Shown here piece by piece: positions 50,866 to 61,831 of a DNA stretch of 64,000 nucleotides. The position numbers and the translations under genes were made by a program. Under the pieces are notes generated by a model that was given only the letters and a program-made list of their open reading frames with translations, was not told where the DNA came from and did not search any database. This stretch comes from Rallus limicola (taxonomy: Eukaryota; Chordata; Aves; Gruiformes; Rallidae). Each line of letters starts with the position of its first letter. The stretch's first letter is position 1. The stretch spans positions 7,350,001 to 7,414,000 of the forward strand of contig JAKCOZ010000005.1 of assembly GCA_022605955.1 (NCBI GenBank), in the 5' to 3' direction.

Positions 50866-53800
50866 GTAAAGATAATAACCAAACTGTATATAATAAGCTC
50901 TACAGTGTTTTGTGCTATGTTCATGAACATGACAAGCCATGTTCAATGGAACAAATCCCATTTTCAAGAGTAATGCTAATCCCTAAAACCTCGGGCATCT
51001 GAGATTCCACACATCCCTGTTAAGCTACAACAGCAGAACAAACCAAGGCTTTTTAATTCTGCATGTCTCACCCTGTGCAAATCAGCTCATTTAAATAGCT
51101 GATTCCCACACCAATATACATTCACACAAGTTATTTATTGTGCTTAAATTATAACATTTTTGGATAGCAAAATAAGGTTGAAAATATTTCTCACATTTTA
51201 CTTCAATTCATCTCGTTTTCCTGGTCAGTGCATAAAATCAACAGGGAAAGAGACATTTCACCTATGCTTCTTGCTTATTCCCTTTAAAATGACAAATGAA
51301 ACAGAGTTAAATACATCCCAGATAACTGCACAGAAGAGAATGTTCTTGCCACTAACACCTGAATGAGACAGAAAGTATCAACAGCAAATATATTCATATA
51401 TAAGTTTGGGTATTACCCTGATGGTAGCATGAGTCAGTAATTCATTTAAGTGAAATAAAACATATTTTTCCACAATCTTGAGATGGAAGAAATATCAGAG
51501 GATAAAAATCATATCTACAGTGGTTCTTTATACTCTTACAGTGAGATGTCACTATGTATTTTACTTCACTTAAGAATTTTTACCCACCCACTCTCCTCTG
51601 CCTTTATTTCCAACTTCTCTCACGTAGCTGCTCCCTTACCTACCGCGATTGCAATTGGTACCATAAAACAGCATGCCAAGGAACTTATACAGGGAAATTT
51701 ATTGCCAAGGGCAACAACAACAGATACTTACTAATACAACAAGTGAAACTAATCACATTAACCCTTATAATTACTACTGACACTGAGTACAGCTGTGAGC
51801 CAAATTGATCGCACAAGGGTGCCCGCAATGGCATTGTCACAGCTGGCGCCTTGCAGAGCTGGGGAGGCAGAGGGGAGTCACTTTGCATCCATGTTAGCAC
51901 GATGAGGATAAAATACTGTCTCTTGTATAAATCGAAGGAAAAGCAAATCCTCAGCAAAACTCCTGAGACCTCCAGATCCAGTTGGTAAAGGAAGAGTCTG
52001 CTTAGCCTAGCTACCCAGTGTCAATAAACAGTGCTAAGATTTTTCCATATCACTGATAAGAATCTTGTCCAAAAGTGTTCTGTCTGACACAGGAGCCTAT
52101 GTTTCATCACTTGCAACAGAAGTTGAAAGATACCCTATCTGGACATGCGCTATCTTCAGCCTAGACACAACTGAATAAAACATTTCTGCAGCAGTCTTTC
52201 TTTCTTGCAATCAAGATAATGATTTATGAAATATCTTCATGTCTCTCAGAACTGATTTTCCATGGGCTAAGCTTCTCAGAAAGATTAGCATGGCGCAAAG
52301 CGGAATTAGAGGGTGGATCTGCATTAGCATTTAATTTGGATGAGGAGTAGACACTTGAAACAAACCTCCTGACAGCCTCTGCTCACAGCACTCCTGCTTG
52401 CTTCGCTGAGCTGCTCAAGAGCACAAGACCTGAACTCCTGCCAATGAAACTAAATTGGGAAGCACACCCCAACCATGAATCGACACTCCGACCAGAGCTA
52501 GCATGAATACACCAAAAAAGTGTACAGTGTGGCAGCTTAATCCTTAGCAAATTTTACTCTACATCTGGGTCCACAAGGGTATTCATGCACCTAATTACAT
52601 TTAATTTAGCATGGTACCAGGGGATTCAGGCTTCCTCAGTAGCTCAGCAGCCACAGGATGTTTGCTAGTTAACAGTCTTAGCCTTCAATAGGCATAGCCA
52701 GAGACAACTGACCCCTTAATTACAAAGATAACCCCTGAAGGTCAAAGAGCCCTTTGCTAAGTAGTATGAAAAGGAATGTTATGCTCCAGTCTGCATTACA
52801 TTTACACTGAGACCAAAGGAAGATTTTCGTCATCACAAATCTCAGCATGGCAACTTTCACAAGGAAAACTTGCACAAGATATATAGATATACAGAATCAG
52901 AGTAAAATGTGTGTTTCCAGCCTTCCGTGCTAAAGGCTGTGGTATATGCATGTTGTTATTGCCTTTTGCAGGTTTTCATTTAAGTAAAACTCAGAAATGC
53001 TAAAAGTCACCTCTGAAGAAAGCATGTAACACATTCACTTGAACAAAAGGTCATCTTTGGGGCAGTATTTCAATGAGGTTTACTTTCTTTCATTGTAGAA
53101 TTTCTTTACAATTGCACTGAAAGTGCACCAGTGAGTACAAAAACAAACATTGAAGGAGCAGATTCTGTAGAATTAATCTTGTCATAAACTTAAAACAGCA
53201 GGTCATCATAATGTTTTTAAGCACATTATAATGTATGTTACCTTGTTATACATTTGGAATGCTCATTTATGAATTCAAGCAGCCATTTCAGATGAAATTT
53301 TATTAAAAAAAAATCTTAAATTTATCAATTAATTGGAATAGAGAGTTCCTTCAAAAGACAATTTCAAGGATAATTTTCAGTGTTCAAAATATTCTTACAG
53401 GAGATGGCTGGATCTGGAGGACACAGCCTTTTTGTCTTCTGGAAGAGTAGGAGGGTGATAAGAAAAGAGACCCAAAATGCAGTCAGGACAGAGGCAGATT
53501 ATCAGTAGCAAGCTATAGAGGAAGAGGGGACAACTCAGGAACTGACAGAAAGATGAGATAAAGCACTATATGTTTTGAACAAGGACAGAAGAATGTGAAC
53601 ATACTCTTGCGGGACATAAAGAGTCTATTTTCAGCATGCTTTCACCACGCTGGAAGTTTCCATGATGGAGAAGAAAATAGCACTGTAGCAGAAAAAGATT
53701 GTGACCTCTTCAACGAACCTGACCTCTGCTAGAGAATGTGCCAGTGTGATGAGAGAAATGAAGAATCCTAATGAGGTAAGAGGAAAGCCAGTCATTCTAA

Positions 53801-55934
53801 TGTAGCAGGATCCTCCCAAGAGATCAGCTAGAAAGCAGCATTCACTATATTCACTCTATTTTGCAACTTTATTTGAATTCATCCTGGTCCGTCTTTTAAA
53901 GAAAACACAAGAAAACTCAGATATTGACATAACCTATTTGTAAACTTCTTTTTTCCCCTCACATTCTTCCTCTGAAAGATACAAACATACATGCAAATCC
54001 TGGCAGCATCGCACAATCCTGGGGCAGAGGCGGGTTGAGGACCCTGTTGAAAAGGCTGAGGGCAGGAAGGTGGCCATTTAGTGGTATGATCTGGTGCTAG
54101 GTATTTTGACTCAAGAAATGACAGCTAATAAAACCAAATGGCATATCTTACCCTTTTACAAAACGTGGTTTTAAGCTGAAGACTTACCATGTATCTCAAA
54201 CAGTATATTTACTTCATTCAGAGGTGCATATGCTGACAACCTAGAGAGGTGAGTAACTTTAAAACATATAAAGGACTCTAGTGGTGGTCTATATTAGAAA
54301 ATTATCGTGTGAAAGGTTCTTTTGATGCAATTGGACCCCCACCCGTACTTGGAGCCTTGCAGTGTGTGCTGCAGGCAGTCCTGAGTGCTTGCTTCCTTGC
54401 TTGGTGGAACCAGAGTGAACTCAGCAGCAGGCAATGAAGGAACACCTAATATGGTGCAGTAGGTCACAATTTTTTGAGCCAATTTACCAGGTAAAGTTCA
54501 CACTGGGATCCAAAGCAACCTTAACTCACGAGTCACCTGAAGCATAAACTCCACAGTTTAGTTTTTTAAGAATTTTGGATGCAAAAGTTTCAGTGAGATG
54601 ACTCTCATATGCCATATCTATGACAATGATTTCACTTGGCAGATTTTTTTACAGCATTCTGTCTCCCACAGGAAGGGAGTGAAAATTCCCAGTCCCCTTT
54701 AGGTTGGAAACTAATGGCTTTCCTCTTCTTTATATGTCAAAAATTGCTTATTCACATGTTCATATAGAATACCAAGCATTAAATGTCAAAATACAATGTA
54801 CCATCAAATCAATTTTTTCTAACGTTAGATGCCAAAAAGTTTCATCAATGTGGCTTTTATTCTTGCTGAAGAATTAACAGGCATAGACAGAGAATACTGT
54901 AAGACTTCAGTGGGATGAATCCAGACACCTGAGACATGCTTAAGGCCACCTAAAAAAGGAAAATAATTTCTATACCTCCTGGATTCTCCCAGTTTGATAG
55001 CAACAAGATGTCCACTACAGGCAATATGTGCAATATGTCCCCACAGTACAAAGACATGATGCCTGCAATACTTTTGCAGAGATCGGCCACAGCACCCTTG
55101 AGAATCAGATAAGAAGTTTTAGGCAGATACTTGAAATTCCTCAGCAGCTTAGTGGCCCTGACCTCTCACCAACAGAAGGAAGAAAATTCTCTCTGCAAAT
55201 TACTCCTCACCCATAGTGCTAGCACGGTGCAGCTGGCACACTATGAGTAATGAAAATAACATTTTTCATGATTTTTACTGTTCTCAGCTCTGTAGAGTCA
55301 CAGATAGCTCTGGGAAACAGTGAAGGAAATCTTGACTTCATAAACAGAATTGTTAACCAAGTTCCAATTACAGGACCAAAACTCTACCCGCTTATCTGTA
55401 GCTGACATCACATTAAATTTGATGATAATTGGATTGAACAGATGTGTAAATCAGGGCCTGCCAAATCTCTATTATTAGTGATGTTATTCACTGCATAAAC
55501 TCAAATTGACTTTCAGACTCTGGCTGAAATCTGCATTTCTGCCCATTAAAGAAACAAAATCTTTTTAATTTAATGCTGTCCAAATTTTTAATGGAAATAA
55601 ATAAGGAAAATACTTAGCACCTAAATTGTCGTTCTGTGCCACCAAATACAAGTACACATATAGCAAATCTCAGAAGAGGAACATGAACTAATCCCAGGCA
55701 TATAATGTGAACAAACACTGTTAAAAATATTTTCAGCAGTCTTTATAGGAGGTCTTATTGAAAGATGGCATTAGCACACAAAAAGCAGGGTATCTTGCAT
55801 GTCCAGGTTTTATCTACAGTTAATAATGTTTTTCTTACCTAGACAAATGTATAAATCATATTTTTAGCACTAGAAAAATATGTTGAGTATTATTCTCAGA
55901 ACTAGCAATTTAAACAACTTCTAGCATTTTAGAA

Positions 55935-57540
55935 ATGTTGTTCTATCACACAATGTATACGCCTCTCAAATCTTCTGTTTTGCTCAACACTTGTGAAACA
56001 ATTTCTGATAAACAGCCAACAAGGGCCCAGGGGCATGCCTTCTCCTGCTGTTCCTCGCTGCGGCAGGACAACGTGCATGTGCTGCCAAGCAAGCACAGTA
56101 GGACTGCTACCTCCAGGAGACAGAGATATCTCACACTTCATTTTTAACCACTCAACAGACAAAATGTGCACGGTTCTTATTTACAGAGAGGACAAGCCAT
56201 GCATTTTCAACACTCTATCCACAGCAAAAGCCAAAATACTTTTCTGTTGGGGAAAAGAGGAATATCTTTTTGCCCTCATCTACACTGCCATCTCAGCTGG
56301 AGTTTGCCAGGTAGAACTCCTATGCAGCCCTGCAACACTTAACCTAGAAAGCAATGTATGTCTCAACAGGGAAACCCAAACCCAAGAACAACACTGCAAA
56401 CCCTTTCCTGCAGTCTGTAAACCTGTTCCTGCTTTCCACCATTCCTTTTCTTCTTGAGCTACTAGAAAACAAAAAAAACAGGTCTACCAAACAACTCAGT
56501 TTAGAAATGACAGTGTAATCTCCCGAGTCTTTGAATGCAACTAATCCCAAACCAAAGGGAATTTCTCTCCAAACATTTCAGAGGGTCAAGTATATCCCTG
56601 TTTGAACCCAGCAATCTCCTTGAAATGTTTTATTTTCTCATTGTTAGTCCCCGTTTCTCCAATGACCAGGTATATGTCTGTGTGTGTTAGTGCCAAGGAG
56701 CTGGCACCCCACGTGAATATAGTATCTCCCCAAGATGACCCACTCTAACCAGGTCCAGCAGAGACAGCAGCGGCTGGTGACACTACTACCCATTAGCTGT
56801 AGCTAGCAGACAGACAGAATTCCCACCAGTTAGTATGACAGCTGTTTAGTGGAGAGTTAGGAGGGTTTGCTCAAGTAACTAGGACTTGTAGATGTGTACT
56901 GTAGTTGCCAGGGCCAAGGTGCAGCAACCAGGTATTGTCTAGTGGCACCTGGTTTCTGACAGATTTGATCCATGTGGAACGTGCTGGCCCTGGCGTAGGA
57001 GCAGAGCTTCCAGAAAGGGGCATCATCTCTGCGTGGTGCTAGCAAGCCAGTTCAACTGGGTGCTGGCACTCTGCAGGTAAGGTCATCCCAGGCTCAGGCT
57101 CCAGGTCTGCACAGTACCTGCTAAGCCAGGTCTGTCCTGAGAAACCTCTGACATGCTCTCCTTCCAGCTGGCATCCTGTTGCTGCTGTGTAGCCAGCTCA
57201 GCTACACACAGGGCTGAGCAGCTTCTCTCTATGTTTGTGAAGGAGGATGCTACGCACAGGGCACCAGAGGCCTGGGGGAGAAGAAATGGTGTGGGCTATG
57301 CTGAACAGTCCTGTGCCCCACACAGTCCCCTCGAGCAGCCACAGGAAGAAACAGACCTGGGTAGCCATGCAACTCAAAAACCCAAAGAGCAGTAACAGAA
57401 TGAGTTCAAATATTTTTTCTTTAACATGCCAGTGAGGTGTTCTCAGTATCCCTAACCCACTACACCTTCCTTGCTGTGCTCCAAAGCTAACATGGCATGG
57501 GCAGTCAGCAAACCCCATCACTCAGGTATCAATCAGAAGG
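55935..57540. other. Locally GC-richer block with the longest open frame
   Basis: Base composition rises visibly at about 56.0-56.5 and 56.7-57.5 kb. A 154-codon plus-strand frame occupies 55993-56457; it has a cysteine-rich middle and end and no recognisable domain. The block also contains a perfect 8-bp hairpin (TGTGTAGC / GCTACACA) at 57186-57208 and a good acceptor look-alike (TGCTCTCCTTCCAG) near 57168. An old unrecognised repeat, a non-coding RNA exon or ordinary variation are all possible. Confidence 0.3.
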
Positions 57541-60112
57541 CTTCAACAGGATTGGCTGAATTTAATCCATGTCAGGCTCATGCAATTGCTATTAATGTCA
57601 ATCACAGCTACATCAGTTATTTGCATAATTGAAACTGCACCAGGGACTGAAATCCCAAAGGAGAATGATCTGCGTCTCCAATCTATACACTGAAAATTAC
57701 ACTATCCTATTTTAATTCTCACACAGGACCTAGAGCACACAATTTAAAGACGAAGAAAGTGGTTGGTGGGTAACTGCAGACTACAAAATTTGAAGAAAAT
57801 CTGTGTGAGGAAAATTTGCAAATACCAAATCCATCTCAATTGTTGGAATTTCCCAAGTTTAGGTTTTTTTGACAATGGACAGACAGGAAAATCAAAACTA
57901 TTAATCATATAAAAAAGGTCTTCAGTACAGAAGTCTTTAATCTTGTTGAATGACTGAATTTTGTCTGAAAAGCACTTACATAAAATATTTCTCTATGATT
58001 AATAAGAAATTACCATGCATTTTTATCAATCTAGAATGTCTTATGACACAGGGAATAGATCTATTAAACTCACAGATAATGGACTGAGTCACAAAGTCCT
58101 TCTTTACACTGATTTTACATGAAATATTCTTCCAGGTTCATTTCAAAGAAATTGGTCATTCCTAGTATTGTGTTTCTTTTTCTTCCTTTAAATGTCTTAA
58201 TTGGAGAGCATAGGCAGAAAGAAACCATCTTAAAGGTGAAAAATAAAATTCAAATGAATTCACCGGTTGTTTTGTTCTAACAAGTTAGTCACAGTGGAAC
58301 TACAGTGTCAGGGACATCTGAGTTGGAAAATAGCTACTAAATTATCTATTATGCCTTCCAATTCCTTTAACTCTCAAGAAACATTTAGTTGTATTAAAAT
58401 ATTCTACCCTTACCTGTTGTTATATTTTTCCCAGTAATGCTGATGCTCATCCTGTGTATTTCACAAAATACCCAAAATACCAAAATACCTTCAAAAATAC
58501 CTTCAAATACCATGGTTTTCAGTGCTGAAGAGGAACATCAAGAGCTGCAGTCCAGAAACTGCATTCTGCTGGCAAAGAATTTCCTTCTATTTTTTTTTTC
58601 ACTTCTGAGCAACAACTATTTAAGTTGTTGATGTTTCTTTTCTGTGGTGCTTAAATATAACTACTTCTATTCTTGAGAATGGTGGACTTAGAAATGAGTG
58701 GATTCACTTAGTAAAAATCTTGCCTTTCAGTTCCCCAAAGCTTCAGTAATTCCAGAGCTGAATTAAAAATCACCATTTTAGCAGATGTCCTCAAGTAGTT
58801 CACTTAGCCCGATTACTGCAGCCAAAGTGAATAAGACAGTCCAGAATATCAGTTCTTCAGTAATCTGTAAGGGAAGTAAAAATGCTTTACTTGAGCTCTG
58901 ATATTAATAAATTTGCTTATCATTCTGAGTTTGATTGGCTAGCATTTCCTTACATTTTGTTTTCTTTCAACAAATTCTGTATTCCTGAGCACACCGAAAA
59001 TATCAGGGCCTGTGATCAAGTCACACTCAATAAATTATGATTCAGAATTCTTTGCAATTCCTGGAATATCTTCAATCCTTAATGTGCAATTTAAGGTTAA
59101 CATCCACAGAAAAAATATTGAAAAGGAGTACTACTATCAACACCCCAAAGACAGAGATTTATTAATATTACTTATAACTATTTGAAAAGAATTATTCAAA
59201 GATAGATATGTAAGAAATACACAAAAATGTAGGTTTCTGAAAAAGGAGAAAAATCACTTTCAAAGCAAAGCAGAGATAAAGAGGTATTGATGTCGTGCAG
59301 ACATCTGTCTGTGCAGCAGCAGTATATTACCTTTAAATGATATATAGAAACTGTGTAAGTGCACTTTAATTATTAGAATTTTGGAGAAGATTTATTTTTC
59401 CTATGGTTCAAATCAGTTGTCACTATGTGTTAACATATTTTACAGAATTTTTCTAATGAATGTTTAAATGTGGACATACAATGTTTTTTTCTCATACACA
59501 AATACATAAACAAGAGAAAATCAATGATGTAATAAATTTAAAGCAAGTAAAGCAGAACATGTCCCCCAAACCTGCTGTGACCATCTCTACCTCAATTACA
59601 TAAATACAATTACCTTTCTCTTTGAAGGGAGAAACATGAAAAAGTCTATCAAATTTTAAAATTCAGAAACAAATCATAGCACACTTACTCACAAAGTATG
59701 GTAGTTTACCATTTTGTTTCTTTCCCTGGAAGAAAATAATTACTTGGGACCAAGTAGCAAAGTTGGACCCTTTATTTATTCTGAGAACACTCCCAAATGG
59801 TCAAAGTCCCAGTTCACTTCAGGTAGTGCCCTGTTGAGTTAGTCCTCCATTGTTACCTAGAAATACTGTTAGTTAAAAAAAACAGAACTAGGGAGACATA
59901 AAGATGGACTAAGTGAAATCAGGTGGTGCTATCCACTCCACACCCCTCCGTCCTGATAAACTGGGATAGAAATCATATCAAAACCAGATTTTTTCATGAA
60001 AAAATTGCCTTTCTGCTGTCAGAAGCATTGCTTTTAGGAAACATTTTCCGCATTAACTCAATAGTTCTTTAAAATGGGAATGTAAATGTCAAGTTGAGGG
60101 AGTGTGGTGAGT
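57541..60112. other. Unique AT-rich non-coding sequence
   Basis: No gene is recognised. A small degenerate minisatellite of AAATACC units lies at 58462-58511 and a T10-11 run near 58590. Confidence 0.55.
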
Positions 60113-60691
60113 TGTCCTGGTTTCAGTCAGGATAGAGATAACTTCATTTGTAGCAGCGGATGGAATGCTGTGTTTGGGAGTTAAAATGAAAGCAGTGCTG
60201 ATAACACCCTGATGTTTCTAGTTGCAGTCAGACAGTCAAGAAGGGGTGAAACCAGGACAGGTAACCCAGATGAGCCAAAGAGAGTATTCCATGCCAGTTA
60301 TGTCCTGCCCAGGATAACAGGGGGCTGATGGGAGGAGGAAGAGGGGCAGTTCCGGGACGCGTGTTTCTTGGGGGACGGTCGGGTTCCAGGACAGCTCTGG
60401 ATGGTGCGGCCTGAGTTGTGTGGTTCGGTGAGAAACTGCATTGTGTATCAATAGTTTCATATTCTTTTGCTCTAAAGTCCTGTTAGCATTGTTATATTTT
60501 ATCTCTCTGTTATCTTAGTAAACTATCCTTATCCCAACCCACGGGCCTCTTAGTTTCTTGGTTTTGGAGTTATTTGCCCCTTCCTTTTCCCTTCCCTTGT
60601 TTCCCCCCCTTTTCCCTCTTCCCCTGCTCTTTTACTTTAAGGAGCAGGCAGCTGCGTGGATCTCGGCCCAAGCCGGGGTGAAGCCACGACA
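60113..60691 (+). mobile_element. 5' LTR of an endogenous retrovirus
   Basis: The 579-bp element begins TGTCCTGGTTTCAGTCAGGA and ends ...GCCACGACA, so its termini are TGTC/GACA. Internal segments fit a widespread avian LTR type: GTGCTGATAACACCCTGATG, GAGTATTCCATGCC, GAAACTGCATTGTGTATCA, then AGTAAACTATCCTTATCCCA with ACCCACG, and a long pyrimidine tract near 60577-60634. A primer-binding site follows at 60699, which makes this a 5' LTR in plus orientation. No matching 3' LTR is in the window. Open frames inside it are artefacts of the pyrimidine-rich and GC-richer DNA. Confidence 0.9.
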
Positions 60692-60698
60692 GTCTTTT

Positions 60699-60716
60699 TG
60701 GCGCCCGAACAGGGAC
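60699..60716 (+). other. Retroviral primer-binding site, tRNA-Lys type
   Basis: TGGCGCCCGAACAGGGAC is an exact 18-nt complement of the 3' end of tRNA-Lys3 and sits 7 nt after the LTR end, the usual place for a retroviral primer-binding site. Lysine primers are typical of betaretrovirus-like (class II/ERVK) and some other retroviruses, which suggests that affiliation. Confidence 0.93.
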
Positions 60717-60816
60717 ACGAAAAGTTGGGATAACGGTAGATCTGACCCTGACCCAATTGTAATTAAGACAAAGTTGTGATAAGTACTGTTGTTTAAGCAG
60801 TCTCCGATCACAATGC
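60717..60816 (+). mobile_element. Truncated retroviral leader after the primer-binding site
   Basis: About 100 bp continues from the primer-binding site before the antisense LTR begins. It contains no gag start that I can support. The rest of this provirus is missing: deleted, or displaced by the second element. Confidence 0.5.
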
Positions 60817-61831
60817 TGTGGTATTTCCAGGCTATTTGACCCTGGCTGGAGACCAGGTGCCCACCAACACGCTCTGCCCCTGCCCTCAGCTGCACAGAGG
60901 AGAGAACGTAGAACAAAAGGCTGTTGAGACAAGGACAGGGACAGATCACTCACCAATTACAGGCACAGGCAAAACAGACTTGACTTATGGAAATTAGTTT
61001 AATTTATTGCCAATCAAATCAGAGTGGGACAATGAGAAATCAAACCCAAATCTTAAAACACCTCTCCCTCCACCCCTCCCTTCTTTCCAGGCTCAGATTC
61101 ACTCACAATTTCTCTCCCTTCTTCCCCTGAGCAGTACCAGGGGATGGGGAATGGGGCTGTGGTTAGCTCATTACATGTTGTTTCTGTCCATCCTTCCTCC
61201 TCAGGGGAAGGTCTCCTTACACTCTTCCAGCATAGGTCACTTTCACAGGGTGTAGACCTTTAGGAACAGGCTGCTCCAGCATGTGTCCCTACAGGGTCAT
61301 CAGTCCTACCAGCAAGCCTGCTCCAGCATGGGCTCCTCTCTCCGCAGGACCACAGGTCCTGCCAGGTGTTTGCACCAGCATGGGCTTCCCACAGGGTCAC
61401 AGCCTTCTTTAGGAACACCCACCTGCTCTGCCATGAGGTCCTCCACAGGCTGGAGGTATATATCTGCTCCCCATCATCCTCCATGGGCTTCAGGAAGTCA
61501 GCCTGCCTCACCATGGTCTTCTCCACAGAACCTGAAGCACCTCCTCCCCTCCTTCACTGACCTTGGTGTCTGCAGAGGTGTTCCTCTCATACTCCCTCTC
61601 CTCCCTCTGACTGCAACTGCTGCTGCACAGCAGGCTTTTTTTTTTGTCCCCTCCTCATAACTCAGTTATCCCAGAGGCACTACCACTGTCACTGACGGAC
61701 TCAGCCTTGGACAGCACTGGCTCCATCTTGGACCCAGCTGGCATTGGCTCTGTCAGACATGGGAGAAACTTCTAGCAGTTTCTCACGAAAGCCACCCTGT
61801 AGCCAAAACCTTTCCACACACACCCAATACA
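60817..61831 (-). mobile_element. Second LTR, antisense, about 1 kb
   Basis: Read on the minus strand the element begins TGTATTGGGTGTGTGTGGAA with AGGTTTTGGCTACAGGGTGG, and contains GCCTCTGGGATAACTGAGTT. It then has several degenerate CCATGCTGGAGCAG units, AGGTGTTTTAAGATTTGG, and a polyadenylation signal in GGCAATAAATTAAACT (AATAAA at 61008-61003). It ends CACCTGGTCTCCAGCCAGGG and TCAAATAGCCTGGAAATACC with ACA. This order fits an avian LTR of about 1 kb. The final segment has about 10 extra bases before ACCACA. No clear 4-6 bp target-site duplication was found at the proposed ends, so the right boundary may be a few bases off. No primer-binding site lies downstream on the minus strand, so it is solo or was truncated. 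Confidence 0.8.
61222..61385 (-). repeat. Degenerate tandem repeat of about 50 bp inside the LTR
   Basis: The motif CTGCTCCAGCATGGG recurs on the plus strand at about 61222 (CTCTTCCAGCATAGG), 61271, 61318 and 61371 (TGCACCAGCATGGG), spaced 47-53 bp. Each copy is followed by a sequence like ACAGGGTCA or GGACCACAGG. Confidence 0.75.

Larger units (their letters stand above)
49057..55934. other. Unique non-coding sequence
   Basis: No gene is supported apart from the exon-like segment at 50684. The block contains the G17 run at 49621. A short stretch near 50130-50200 faintly recalls a CR1 3' end but is too diverged to call. Region 52360-52500 is slightly richer in GC without recognisable content. 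Confidence 0.5.

Noticed and set aside
57198..57521. 107-codon minus-strand frame in the GC-richer block
   Set aside because: It overlaps plus-strand frames of similar length and shows no recognisable domain.
60570..60956. 128-codon and 105-codon minus-strand frames
   Set aside because: They run through the LTR pyrimidine tract and across the junction into the second LTR. Composition, not coding, explains them.
61283..61660. 125-codon plus-strand frame
   Set aside because: It lies wholly within the antisense LTR and its repeats.
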